The notes below the pieces were generated by a model. The model ran no database searches. It saw only the letters and a program-made list of their open reading frames with translations, and was not told the origin of the DNA. Positions 37,709-46,431 of a DNA stretch of 64,000 bases are shown one piece after another. The DNA is from Catenulispora pinistramenti (lineage in GTDB: Bacteria; Actinomycetota; Actinomycetes; Streptomycetales; Catenulisporaceae). The first letter of the stretch is position 1, and each line of letters begins with the position of its first letter. The DNA is taken from the NCBI RefSeq assembly GCF_018274385.1, contig NZ_JAAFYZ010000008.1, positions 1 to 64,000 of the forward strand, in the 5' to 3' direction. Position numbers and translations under genes: made by a program.

Positions 37709-39682
37709 GTGTCGTCGATGTCAGCCGCCCCACCCCGGCCCGAAGAACCACTGATCCCCAAACGCCGCAACACCGAGCTGCTGCTCAGCCTGTTCGCGGT
37801 GGCGATCGCCATGTTCGCGTACGCCAACGTGGGCCTGGCCGACAACGGCAAGCTGCCGGCCGGTATGTGGGGCTACGGCGCGGGCCTGGCGGCCGTCGTG
37901 GTGGTCGCCAACCTGCTGATCCGCTACGCCGCGCCCTACGCCGACCCGCTGTTCCTGCCGCTGGCGATCTTCCTCAACGGCATCGGCCTGGTCCTGATCC
38001 ACCGCCTGGACATCTACGACTCCGAGACCTTCGCCGCGCTGCACAAGGTCGACCCGGTGAAGTACCACACCGCGCCGACCGGTTCCACGACCAACCAGCT
38101 GATGTTCACCGCGCTGGGCATCATCGGCCTGGCCTGCGTCCTGCTGATGGTCAAGGACCACCGGATCCTTCAGCGCTACGCCTACATCTCGATGGTCGCC
38201 GGCCTGTTCCTGGTCGCGGTCCCGGCCGTGCTGCCGGCCTCGATCTCCAGCGCGAACGGCGCCAAGAGCTGGATCCGCTTCCCGGGAGGCGTGTCGATCC
38301 AGCCGGCCGAGTTCGGCAAGCTGCTGCTGGTCTCGTTCTTCGCGGCGTTCCTGATGGCCAAACGCGACGCACTGCGGGTGGCCTCACGCCGGGTGTTCGG
38401 CCTGAACATCCCGCGCGGCCGGGACATGGGCCCGATCGCGGTCTGCTGGGTCCTGGCGATGCTCATCCTGGTCTTCGAGACCGACCTCGGCGTCTCGCTG
38501 ATGTTCTTCGGCGCCTTCGTGGTGCTGCTGTACATCGCGACCGAGCGGACCTCGTGGCTGGTGTTCGGTGTCACCGCGTTCATCGGCGGCGCCGTGTTCA
38601 TCGCCGAGACGGTCCCGCACGTCCAGCAGCGCGTGAACAACTGGCTGCACCCGTTCAACGGCGAGATCTGCGCCGCCACCGCTCCGGCCGGGACGCACTG
38701 TCCCTCGGACCAGATCTCGCAGTCCATCTACGGCTTCGCCACCGGCGGCATCTTCGGCAAGGGCCTGGACCAGGGCCGGCCCTGGCTGGTCGGCTTCGCC
38801 AAGAACGCGGACTTCATCCTGGTCACGGTCGGTGAAGAGCTCGGCATGGTCGGGCTGTTCGCGCTGATGATGGTCTACACGCTGTTCGTGATGCGCGGGT
38901 TCAAGACCGCGCTGCTGATCCGCGACAACTACGGCAAGCTGCTGGCGGCCGGTCTGTCCGTGACCTTCGCCCTGCAAGTGTTCATCACCGCCGGCGGTGT
39001 CATGCGGGTCATCCCGCTGACCGGTCTGCCGATGCCGTTCCTGGCCGCCGGTGGTTCGGCGCTGGTGGCGAACTGGGTCGTGGTCGCCTTGCTCATCCGG
39101 CTGTCGGACTCCGCGCGGCGTCCGCTGCCGCCGGCGATCCCGCTGTCCGACGACGAGCTGCGGGCGATGCGCCTGGCGGCCGCGCAGCGGATGCCGTCGA
39201 ACGCGGTGCCGGGGCGGCACGCCCAGCCGGCGGCACCGCAGGGTCCTGACGGTCCGCCCCGTCCGCATCCGCTGGCTCAGCCCGGTCTCGGGCAGAGCGG
39301 ATTGGGTCAGACCGGTCTGTCGGGCCCCGGTGGGCCCGGCGATCCGACCCCACCGGGCGCCTCCGAGGCCACGCAGGCGATGCCGGTGCGGCCGGCCGGG
39401 GCCGCCGGATCGGCAGGTGCCGGGGACCCGACGCAGGCCGTGCCCGCCCAGCCGCGCGGTTACGGAGAGCAGACAATGATGCGCGCAGGGGAAGCGACAC
39501 AAGCGATCCAGACCACATCCGGGCCGGACTCGGAACCGGAACAGGGTCCGACAGAGTCCTATACCCCGGTATTCGAAGACGAAGAAGACGACGTACGGAC
39601 GCGGCAGACCCCGGCACCCGGTGCGACCCCGGGTGACGCGCCGGGCCGGCCGGGTCCGTCGGAGCGGAGGTACGGACCGTGA
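37709..39682 (+). CDS. rodA: FtsW/RodA/SpoVE family peptidoglycan glycosyltransferase
   Basis: 657 residues. About 12 membrane helices form the SEDS polymerase fold, with G-G-V-S-I-Q-P-A-E-F-G-K and Y-G-F-A-T-G-G-I-F-G-K-G-L, and the C-terminal G-L-P-M-P-F-L-A-A-G-G-S. It polymerises lipid II into glycan strands with the PBP encoded next. A cytoplasmic tail of about 180 residues, rich in Pro, Gly and Thr-Gln motifs (E-A-T-Q-A-M, D-P-T-Q-A-V), is long for the family and could hold kinase target sites. GTG 37709 or ATG 37718 starts it; neither has a strong ribosome site. The end overlaps pbpA by four bases. Confidence 0.95.
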   Translation: MSSMSAAPPRPEEPLIPKRRNTELLLSLFAVAIAMFAYANVGLADNGKLPAGMWGYGAGLAAVVVVANLLIRYAAPYADPLFLPLAIFLNGIGLVLIHRLDIYDSETFAALHKVDPVKYHTAPTGSTTNQLMFTALGIIGLACVLLMVKDHRILQRYAYISMVAGLFLVAVPAVLPASISSANGAKSWIRFPGGVSIQPAEFGKLLLVSFFAAFLMAKRDALRVASRRVFGLNIPRGRDMGPIAVCWVLAMLILVFETDLGVSLMFFGAFVVLLYIATERTSWLVFGVTAFIGGAVFIAETVPHVQQRVNNWLHPFNGEICAATAPAGTHCPSDQISQSIYGFATGGIFGKGLDQGRPWLVGFAKNADFILVTVGEELGMVGLFALMMVYTLFVMRGFKTALLIRDNYGKLLAAGLSVTFALQVFITAGGVMRVIPLTGLPMPFLAAGGSALVANWVVVALLIRLSDSARRPLPPAIPLSDDELRAMRLAAAQRMPSNAVPGRHAQPAAPQGPDGPPRPHPLAQPGLGQSGLGQTGLSGPGGPGDPTPPGASEATQAMPVRPAGAAGSAGAGDPTQAVPAQPRGYGEQTMMRAGEATQAIQTTSGPDSEPEQGPTESYTPVFEDEEDDVRTRQTPAPGATPGDAPGRPGPSERRYGP

Positions 39683-41157
39683 ACCAGCCGATCAGGCGAG
39701 TGGCCATCTTCTGCTTCCTGCTCATCGCCAGCCTGTTGGTCAGCTCCAACTACCTCCAGGTGGTCAACGCCGACAGCTACAAGTCGCGGGTCGGCAACAA
39801 GCGGAACGTCTACGACGCGTTCGCGTATCCGCGCGGCCAGATCCTCACCGCGGACGGCACCGTCATCGCCAACTCGGTCCCCTCCGGCGGTCTGTTGTAC
39901 AAGTACCAGCGCCAGTACCCGCTGAAGTCGGCCTACGGCAACATCACCGGGTACAAGTCGATCGGCTACGGCTCCACCGACATCGAGTCCGTTCTGGACG
40001 GTTATCTGAAGGGCACGGACAGCTCCGAGTCCGTGGCCAACTTCATGGACACGCTGACCGGCAAGTCCAAGAAGGGCGGGGACGTCCAGCTGACCCTGCA
40101 GAATCCGGTGCAGCAAGCGGCCATCAAGGCGCTGGGCACGGAGACCGGCTCGGTCGTGGCACTGGACCCGACCACCGGCGCGATCCTGGGGATGTACTCC
40201 AACCCGAGCTTCGACCCCAACGGGATCTCGTCCAACAACTCCGACGTCTCCAACCCCGCTGCCAACGGGCTGGCCAACGACAAGAACAAGCCGAACCTGA
40301 ACCACGCGATCCAGGAGAACTACCCTCCCGGCTCGGTGTTCAAGATCGTCACGGCCGCGGCGGCGCTGGATACCGGCATGTACACCGAGACCGGCCCGAC
40401 GGGAGCCCCGGCCACCACGCTGACCTGGCCCGGTTCGTCCAACCAGCTGCCCAACGAGAACAGCGCGACCTGCCCGGGAACGGACTTGAAGTCCGCGCTC
40501 GAGCAGTCCTGCAACTCCGTCTACGGTTTCGTCGGCGACAAGCTCGGCGCGCAGACCATGGCCGAGTACGCGCAGAAGTTCGGGTTCAACAACCCCAGCT
40601 TGAAGATTCCGCTGTCGGTCGCACAGTCGAACTTCCCGGCTGCCAATCAGATCGGCAGTGACGCGGTCGCCCTGGCCCAGGACTCGGTCGGGCAGAACGG
40701 CACGCAGGCCACCCCGCTGCAGGCGGCGATGATAGCGGCGGCGGTGGCCAACGGCGGCGTCATCATGCAGCCCTACCTGGTGGACAAGGAGACCGCGCCC
40801 AACGGCCACGTGACGTACAAGGGCTCGGACCACCAGCACGAGCTCAGCCAGGCGATGCAGCCGTCCACGGCGGCCACCCTGGACGACATGATGCAGAGCG
40901 TGGTCGCCAACGGCACCGCGCAGAACGCCGCTGTCGCGGGCATCCACATGGGCGCCAAGACCGGCACCGCACAGCGTGGCACGAACCAGAACCCGCTGGC
41001 CTGGTTCGTCTGCTACGGCACCGCCAACGGCAAGAAGGTCGCGGTGGCGGCCATGGTCGAGACGAACAATCCCAATATCCGCGGCGACGTCAGCGGTGTC
41101 GGGTTCGCCGGTCCGGTGGCCGACGCTGTGTTGAAGGCGGCACTCGGCGTGAGCTGA
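39679..41157 (+). CDS. pbpA: Class B penicillin-binding protein (PbpA/FtsI type)
   Basis: 492 residues. An N-terminal signal anchor (V-A-I-F-C-F-L-L-I-A-S-L-L-V) is followed by the dimerisation region (Y-P-R-G-Q-I-L) and transpeptidase domain. The catalytic motifs are complete: S-x-x-K in P-G-S-V-F-K, S-x-N as Q-S-C-N-S, and K-T-G in A-K-T-G-T-A. It cross-links the glycan strands made by the adjacent SEDS protein. GTG 39679 overlaps the preceding stop. The 196 bp to the kinase gene contain GC hairpins but no gene. Confidence 0.97.
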   Translation: MNQPIRRVAIFCFLLIASLLVSSNYLQVVNADSYKSRVGNKRNVYDAFAYPRGQILTADGTVIANSVPSGGLLYKYQRQYPLKSAYGNITGYKSIGYGSTDIESVLDGYLKGTDSSESVANFMDTLTGKSKKGGDVQLTLQNPVQQAAIKALGTETGSVVALDPTTGAILGMYSNPSFDPNGISSNNSDVSNPAANGLANDKNKPNLNHAIQENYPPGSVFKIVTAAAALDTGMYTETGPTGAPATTLTWPGSSNQLPNENSATCPGTDLKSALEQSCNSVYGFVGDKLGAQTMAEYAQKFGFNNPSLKIPLSVAQSNFPAANQIGSDAVALAQDSVGQNGTQATPLQAAMIAAAVANGGVIMQPYLVDKETAPNGHVTYKGSDHQHELSQAMQPSTAATLDDMMQSVVANGTAQNAAVAGIHMGAKTGTAQRGTNQNPLAWFVCYGTANGKKVAVAAMVETNNPNIRGDVSGVGFAGPVADAVLKAALGVS

Positions 41158-41353
41158 CAGGGCGGGGATCCGCCCCGGGCCGGGCGGGTGTCGGACCGGC
41201 GGCCCCGGGTAGCGGGGAGCCGGTCCTCGGGGATCAGCGGCGCGTGGACTGGCGCCGGACCCGGTTCGGGGGATACTGCCGGAAGCAAGTTTTCGACTGA
41301 GACGATGTCAGACCGCCGCCTTCGGGCGGTGATCGATGAGCTGGAGCGATGAG

Positions 41354-43453
41354 ATGTCCGGAACCTACCCCGGGGCGGAACAGCCGCGGCGGCTCGGCGG
41401 CAGGTACGAGCTGGGCTCCGTGCTGGGCCGAGGCGGGATGGCCGAGGTCTTCATGGCCCGCGACACCCGGCTGGGCCGCACGGTGGCCGTGAAGACCCTG
41501 CGCGCGGACCTGTCCCGGGACCCGACGTTCCAGGCGCGGTTCCGCCGCGAGGCGCAGTCGGCGGCCTCCCTGAACCACCCGGCGATCGTGGCGATCTACG
41601 ACACCGGCGAGGACTTCGAGGCCAACGTCTCGGTCCCCTACATCGTGATGGAGTACGCCGACGGCTCCACGCTGCGCGACCTGCTGCACTCCGGCCGCCG
41701 GCTGCTGCCCGAGCGGGCCCTGGAGATCACCGCCGGCGTGCTTCAGGCCCTGGACTACTCGCACCGCAACGGCATCATCCACCGCGACATCAAGCCCGCG
41801 AACATCATGCTGACCCGGGCCGGCACCGTGAAGGTGATGGACTTCGGCATCGCCCGGGCCATGGCCGACAACGGCATGACGATGACGCAGACCGCCGCGG
41901 TCATCGGCACCGCGCAGTACCTGTCGCCGGAGCAGGCCAAGGGCGAGACCGTGGACGCCCGCAGCGACCTGTACTCCACCGGCTGCCTGATGTACGAACT
42001 GCTCACCGGCCGGCCGCCGTTCGTCGGCGACTCCCCGGTGGCGGTGGCCTACCAGCACGTGCGCGAGGAGCCGCAGCCGCCGTCCTCGTACGACCCCGAG
42101 GTGAGCCCGGCGATCGACGCGGTGGTGCTCAAGTCGCTGGCCAAGTCCGCCGACCAGCGCTACCAGTCGGCCACCGAGATGCGCGCCGACATCGAGCGGG
42201 TGCTGGACGGCCGGCCGACCGACGCGCAGACCGCGGTGCTGGGCGCGGCCAACATGCCGACCCAGCGGCTGGACCCGCGCCAGGTCGGTGCCGCGGCCGC
42301 GGTGGGTCAGACCCGGGCCATGCCCGCGGTCGACGCGCAGACCGGCTACCAGCCGCCGACGCCGCGGTACGAGGACGAGGAATACCTGGACGGTGGCCGT
42401 CCGCCGGCGGGCCCGCCGCGCCGTCCGGAGCCGCGCCGTCCTCCGGAGCCGGAGAAGAGCGGCAAGACCGGGTACATCATCCTGGCCATCGCCGGCATCG
42501 CCGCGGTGATCGCCGCGGTCCTGCTGGCCAAGTCGCTGCTGAAGTCCGGCGGCAACACCAGCTCCAAGGCGGTGCCGGACTTCGGCGTCGGGATCACCAA
42601 CTTCGGCCAGGCGCAGCAGATGCTGGCCAAGCCGGAGTACGCCGGGTACTCGCTCACCGGCAACGGCAAGGACTGCCCGGCCGGGACCGACCAGCACCAG
42701 GGCACGCTCGGGACGATCATCGCCCAGAACCCGGCGGCCAACGTCTACCAGAAGCCCGGTCCGATCACCTACTGCCTGTCGCTGGGCCCGCAGACGGGCA
42801 AGGTGCCGACGAAGGCCGTCCTGAACACCTGGACCCAGGACACCCTGAAGAGCTACCTGGCCGGTGCCCACTTCGATCTGTCCAACCCGGTGATCTCGCA
42901 GCAGTCCAGCGACACGGTTCCGGTCAACAACATCATCGACGTGATCGACGCGAACAACAACAACGCGGTCCTGGACGGCGTGCAGGTCCCCGACGTCAGC
43001 AAGGTCCAGATCGGGTGGATCGTCTCCACCGGCAAGAACAAGATCGCGCTGAACGGGGCCAGCGGCGGCTACGTCGGGCAGCCGTACGGCGGCGTCGTCA
43101 ACCAGATCGAGGGGCTGGGCTTCACCAAGGTCACCCCGCAGCCGGACACCTCGGCCAACGGCCAGCAGCCCGGCAACGTGACCAAGCTCAGCGTGGGGGA
43201 CGGTTCGTTCACCGCCGACACGCCGATTGTGGTGTACTACGCGCCGCAGCCGCCGCCGAGCACGCCGTCCAGCTCCCAGCAGCAGACGTGTGACCCGCAG
43301 CAGGACCCGACCTGCCAGCCGAGCGGCAACCCGACGTCGACGACGTCGTCCGGGCCGGGCAACCCGAACCCGACCAACAGCATGGCGTGCATCCTCGACC
43401 CGGCGCTGTGCCCGAGCTCCCCGACGAGTTCGAAGGGGCACGGAGGTAACTGA
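41354..43453 (+). CDS. pknB: PknB-type Ser/Thr kinase with PASTA-like repeats
   Basis: 699 residues from ATG 41354, which has GGAG seven bases upstream; ATG 41336 is in frame. The kinase domain is complete: G-R-G-G-M-A-E-V, the Lys in [19 protein letters not shown], and the activation loop [11 protein letters not shown]. One membrane helix follows ([14 protein letters not shown]), then about three divergent PASTA-like units that sense muropeptides or lipid II, and a Ser/Pro/Thr tail ending in a Cys-containing segment. Only this one kinase is present; the pknA gene usual between pbpA and pknB is missing. Confidence 0.95.
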   Translation: MSGTYPGAEQPRRLGGRYELGSVLGRGGMAEVFMARDTRLGRTVAVKTLRADLSRDPTFQARFRREAQSAASLNHPAIVAIYDTGEDFEANVSVPYIVMEYADGSTLRDLLHSGRRLLPERALEITAGVLQALDYSHRNGIIHRDIKPANIMLTRAGTVKVMDFGIARAMADNGMTMTQTAAVIGTAQYLSPEQAKGETVDARSDLYSTGCLMYELLTGRPPFVGDSPVAVAYQHVREEPQPPSSYDPEVSPAIDAVVLKSLAKSADQRYQSATEMRADIERVLDGRPTDAQTAVLGAANMPTQRLDPRQVGAAAAVGQTRAMPAVDAQTGYQPPTPRYEDEEYLDGGRPPAGPPRRPEPRRPPEPEKSGKTGYIILAIAGIAAVIAAVLLAKSLLKSGGNTSSKAVPDFGVGITNFGQAQQMLAKPEYAGYSLTGNGKDCPAGTDQHQGTLGTIIAQNPAANVYQKPGPITYCLSLGPQTGKVPTKAVLNTWTQDTLKSYLAGAHFDLSNPVISQQSSDTVPVNNIIDVIDANNNNAVLDGVQVPDVSKVQIGWIVSTGKNKIALNGASGGYVGQPYGGVVNQIEGLGFTKVTPQPDTSANGQQPGNVTKLSVGDGSFTADTPIVVYYAPQPPPSTPSSSQQQTCDPQQDPTCQPSGNPTSTTSSGPGNPNPTNSMACILDPALCPSSPTSSKGHGGN

Positions 43454-43470
43454 GCGATCCGCTCTATAGC

Positions 43471-43504
43471 GAAGCCCCGCACGGAACCTTCCGTGCGGGG
43501 CTTC
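43471..43504 (+). terminator. Bidirectional terminator between kinase and trpG
   Basis: A perfect 16-bp inverted repeat (43471-43486 and 43489-43504; core AGCCCCGCACGGAA) with a two-base centre. It lies between convergent genes. CTATAG-containing palindromes flank it on both sides (43459-43470 and 43527-43536). Confidence 0.93.
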
Positions 43505-43542
43505 GTGTTGTCCGCTATAGGGGAAACGCTATAGCGCAGCCC

Positions 43543-44178
43543 TCAGTTAGCCGCACCAATCACCACAGGGGCCAGGCCCGCCGACCGCTCGACCGCCCCG
43601 GCGTCGCCGCATGCGGTGAGCCAGTTCGCCAGCATCCGGTGCCCGCCCTCGGTGAGGACCGACTCGGGATGGAACTGCACCGCCTCTACCGGGAGTTCTC
43701 GGTGCCGGATGCCCATGATGACGCCGGAGTCGGTGCGTGCGGTCACGGACAGGTCCTCCGGCAGCGTCTCCGGCTCTATGGCCAGGGAGTGGTAGCGGGT
43801 GGCCGTGAACGGGTCCGGGAGGCCCTGGAAGACACCCTGGCCGTCGTGGGTCACGGTGCTGGTCTTGCCGTGCAGCAGTTCCGGGGCCCGGCCGACCACG
43901 GCGCCGTGCGCGACGGCGATCGACTGCAGGCCCAGGCAGACGCCGAAGACCGGGATCCGGTGCCGCTCGGCGTAACCGACCATCTTGATGCAGATGCCGG
44001 CTTCCTCGGGCGTCCCGGGGCCGGGCGAGAGCAGGACGCCGTCGTAGTCGTGCGCGGCCTCGACGCCGATCGCGTCGTTGCGCACCACCTCGCACTCCGC
44101 GCCGAGCTGGTACAGGTACTGGACGAGGTTGTAGACGAAGCTGTCGTAGTTGTCGACGACGAGGATCCGCGCTGCCAT
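43543..44178 (-). CDS. trpG: Anthranilate/aminodeoxychorismate synthase component II (TrpG/PabA)
   Basis: 211 residues. Class I glutamine amidotransferase: N-Y-D-S-F-V-Y-N-L at the N-terminus, L-L-S-P-G-P-G-T-P, nucleophile Cys in V-F-G-V-C-L-G-L-Q, and His-Glu in Q-F-H-P-E-S-V-L-T. It supplies ammonia from glutamine to chorismate-using synthases for tryptophan or folate. Its place beside the pknB operon is conserved in actinobacteria. No trpE-like partner is in the window. Confidence 0.95.
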   Translation of the reverse strand: MAARILVVDNYDSFVYNLVQYLYQLGAECEVVRNDAIGVEAAHDYDGVLLSPGPGTPEEAGICIKMVGYAERHRIPVFGVCLGLQSIAVAHGAVVGRAPELLHGKTSTVTHDGQGVFQGLPDPFTATRYHSLAIEPETLPEDLSVTARTDSGVIMGIRHRELPVEAVQFHPESVLTEGGHRMLANWLTACGDAGAVERSAGLAPVVIGAAN

Positions 44179-44207
44179 GCCGCGAGCCTACCGGCCGCGG
44201 GGAGCCG

Positions 44208-44366
44208 CTACTGCGAGACGGTGTTACCGCTGAACGGCATCAGCGGCTCGACCCACGGGAAGATCCAGCCGAACAGGAGCACCACGATCACGGCCGCCAC
44301 GATTAGGGCGACGAGTACCTTCACATAGACGGGTCCCGGAAGGTGCCGCCATAGAAACGCGTACAT
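44208..44366 (-). CDS. Small membrane protein, conserved between trpG and sortase
   Basis: 52 residues. It begins M-Y-A-F-L-W-R-H-L-P-G-P and has one membrane helix (V-L-V-A-L-I-V-A-A-V-I-V-V-L-L-F), followed by F-P-W-V-E-P-L-M-P-F. The start ATG (44366) has AGGAG a few bases upstream. Small proteins of this shape are usual at this position in Streptomyces and relatives. Function unknown; gene order suggests a link to the sortase or to the cell-wall cluster. Confidence 0.85.
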   Translation of the reverse strand: MYAFLWRHLPGPVYVKVLVALIVAAVIVVLLFGWIFPWVEPLMPFSGNTVSQ

Positions 44367-44427
44367 CGCCTGCTCCTCTTCTCTACAGACTTCTCTATAG
44401 AGGTCTCTATGAGGTTTTACCAGAGTC

Positions 44428-45144
44428 TTATTGGAACTTGGGGGCGTTCACGGTCAACGCCGGGGGCTCGCCCTGGGCGCGGGGCCGCTCGGCGATCAGC
44501 GTCCCGATGACGATCATCCGCTGGGTGGAGGCCCACCAGGGGTTGCAGGTGGTCAGCGTGATCAGCTTCTGGCTGGGCTTTTCGCCCGGCTCGTTCGGGA
44601 CCGGGGCGACGACGCCGAGGTCGGTCGGCTCGACGATGAACGGGTCGCGGTCCTCGCGGTAGGTGTACCAGGTCTGGGCGGTCTCCACGACGATCAGGTC
44701 GCCGGCCCGCATCTCGTCGAGGTAGCGGAACGGTTCGCCGTGCGTCTTGCGGTGTCCGGCGACCGCGAAGTTCCCGATCTGGCCGGGCAGCGCCGAGTCC
44801 TTGTAGTGGCCGACGCCGCGGCCCAGCAGGTCCAAAGTGGTGCCCTGCAGGACCGGGATCGACTTGTCGCCGAGCCGCGGGATGTGCAGGATCGCGAACG
44901 CCGTGCCGGAGTGGCCCTGGCTGTCGGCGGTGTCGAAGGGGTCGGCGGCCGGCGCGGCCGAGCGCGCGGCCGGCGGCTCGGCCCACTGCTTGTGCAGGTC
45001 CGAGACCTCGGACTTCATCGCCTCGTCGGCGACCACGTTGGTGTAGAAGAGCTGGTAGGCGCAGAACAGGAAGAGCACGACGCCGAGCGTGATCAGGATC
45101 TCCCCGAGCGATCGGATGGTCGTCCGCGTACGTTCAGCCCACAT
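44428..45144 (-). CDS. srtE: Class E sortase
   Basis: 238 residues. N-terminal membrane anchor (L-I-T-L-G-V-V-L-F-L-F-C-A-Y), an Ala/Pro-rich stalk, and a sortase domain. The catalytic residues are visible: His in V-A-G-H-R-K-T-H-G, Cys in T-L-T-T-C-N-P-W-W, and Arg in T-Q-R-M-I-V-I-G. Class E enzymes anchor proteins with LAXTG signals to peptidoglycan, including chaplins in Streptomyces. No substrate with such a motif was noticed in this window. Confidence 0.94.
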   Translation of the reverse strand: MWAERTRTTIRSLGEILITLGVVLFLFCAYQLFYTNVVADEAMKSEVSDLHKQWAEPPAARSAAPAADPFDTADSQGHSGTAFAILHIPRLGDKSIPVLQGTTLDLLGRGVGHYKDSALPGQIGNFAVAGHRKTHGEPFRYLDEMRAGDLIVVETAQTWYTYREDRDPFIVEPTDLGVVAPVPNEPGEKPSQKLITLTTCNPWWASTQRMIVIGTLIAERPRAQGEPPALTVNAPKFQ

Positions 45145-45162
45145 TCCGCCAGTTTGTCGGCT

Positions 45163-45987
45163 TCACGGCGCCACGGACGCGAACGACACGTCCAGCGGCC
45201 CGGTGTAGCCCGGGAGCGTCACTCGATCGCGCGCCTTCACGTCCCAGCCGAGGCCGTAGGCGCTGACGTATTCCAGATACGTCTGCACGGCCGGGGCGGC
45301 CAGCAACGACGCCCGCAGCTTGGTCGGGTCGCCGACCGCGGTGATCACGTAGGGCGGGGAGTAGACGCGGCCTTGCAGAAGCAGGGTGTTGCCGACGCAG
45401 CGCACCGCCGAGGTGGGCGCCAGGCGCTGGTCCATCAACTGGATCCCGGTCGCGCCGCCGGCCCACAAGGCGTTCACCACCGCCTGCACGTCCTGCTGGT
45501 GGATGATCAGCCAGTCCGGCTGGGCCGCGGGGGCCCCGGCGGCCGGCTGGGCGTTCGGCGGGGCGTCGTTGAGGGTCACGGCCAGCGCCGAGCCGCTGAC
45601 CGGGGTCAGGGCCACCGGGCCGGACAGCGCGTCCACCTGGTCCTGGACCGCCTTGACCCGGGCGTCGGCGCTCTGGGCGCGGGTCAGCGCGTCCTGGTCC
45701 GCGCGCTGGGTCGCGACCTGCTCGGTAAGCTGTTGGTTGTGCGTGTTCTGGGCCCGGATCACGTCGGAGAGCTGGGCCCCCCGGTCCGGGCGGATGTCAC
45801 CCTGGCCGTTCGCGGTGTCCCGGGCGGTCAGGAACAGCGCTCCGGCGAGGGCGAACACCAGGACCACCCCGGTGTGCCAGACCACCCGGGAGCGGGGCCG
45901 CCCGGCCTGTCGCGGGCCGGAACCCGGACCCGGCTCCGGGTCGGCCTCCGATACGGGTTCGTCCAGCTGATCGCGCCCTGACGCCAT
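45163..45987 (-). CDS. DUF881 family membrane protein
   Basis: 274 residues. A charged N-terminus, one membrane helix (V-V-L-V-F-A-L-A-G-A-L-F-L) and a coiled-coil segment (Q-N-T-H-N-Q-Q-L-T-E-Q-V-A) lead into the DUF881 domain (V-T-L-N-D-A-P, D-W-L-I-I-H-Q-Q-D-V-Q, N-A-L-W-A-G-G-A). DUF881 proteins are linked to septation loci near crgA and sortases. ATG 45987 lacks a good ribosome site. It is divergent from crgA (78-bp gap). Confidence 0.92.
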   Translation of the reverse strand: MASGRDQLDEPVSEADPEPGPGSGPRQAGRPRSRVVWHTGVVLVFALAGALFLTARDTANGQGDIRPDRGAQLSDVIRAQNTHNQQLTEQVATQRADQDALTRAQSADARVKAVQDQVDALSGPVALTPVSGSALAVTLNDAPPNAQPAAGAPAAQPDWLIIHQQDVQAVVNALWAGGATGIQLMDQRLAPTSAVRCVGNTLLLQGRVYSPPYVITAVGDPTKLRASLLAAPAVQTYLEYVSAYGLGWDVKARDRVTLPGYTGPLDVSFASVAP

Positions 45988-46065
45988 GGCGGATACGCTA
46001 TCGGACGCACACTGTCGCATGCCCGATCGAGGCCGCACAGCAGCCGAGCAATCCAGGAGTGAACC

Positions 46066-46320
46066 GTGCCCGAGTCGAAGGTCCGCAAGAAGGCCGCGTA
46101 CACCCCGCCGCCGGACAAGAAGCAGCCGATCAAGCTGGACACCGGGAACCGGGTGGTGCTGCCGCTGATGGTCGGGTGTTTCCTGCTCGGCCTGCTGTGG
46201 ATAGTCGTCTACTACCTGTCGAACATGACGTATCCGGTGTCGGCCCTGCACGGCTGGAACATGGCCGTCGGCTTCGGCCTGATCATCGTCGGATTCATCA
46301 CGTCGATGAAGTGGAAGTAG
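46066..46320 (+). CDS. crgA: CrgA cell-division protein
   Basis: 84 residues with two membrane helices (V-L-P-L-M-V-G-C-F-L-L-G-L-L-W and W-N-M-A-V-G-F-G-L-I-I-V-G-F) and the conserved V-Y-Y-L and P-V-S-A-L-H-G-W-N segments. CrgA inhibits or coordinates FtsZ ring assembly at the septum in actinobacteria. GTG start at 46066. The gene runs alone toward the rhomboid gene. Confidence 0.96.
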   Translation: MPESKVRKKAAYTPPPDKKQPIKLDTGNRVVLPLMVGCFLLGLLWIVVYYLSNMTYPVSALHGWNMAVGFGLIIVGFITSMKWK

Positions 46321-46391
46321 CGTCCGGCCCGCATTAGGTCCTCGGCGTCACCGACTGTGCCCGACCGCTTCCTAACACAACATCCACAGGC

Positions 46392-46431
46392 TTATCCCCA
46401 GTGTGGATAAGTGCCGGAAGCCTGTGGATAA
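46392..46431. promoter_or_regulatory. Cluster of DnaA boxes in the 3' end of the rhomboid gene
   Basis: Two perfect boxes (TGTGGATAA at 46402-46410 and 46423-46431) and one with a single mismatch (TTATCCCCA, 46392-46400) lie within 40 bp. On the minus strand they encode the last residues of the rhomboid protein (S-Y-P-Q-A and T-Y-P-H-W-G). Confidence 0.75.

Noticed and set aside
41234-43441. 735-residue minus-strand frame opposite pknB
   Set aside because: It is an Arg/Val/Gly-rich mirror of the kinase gene.
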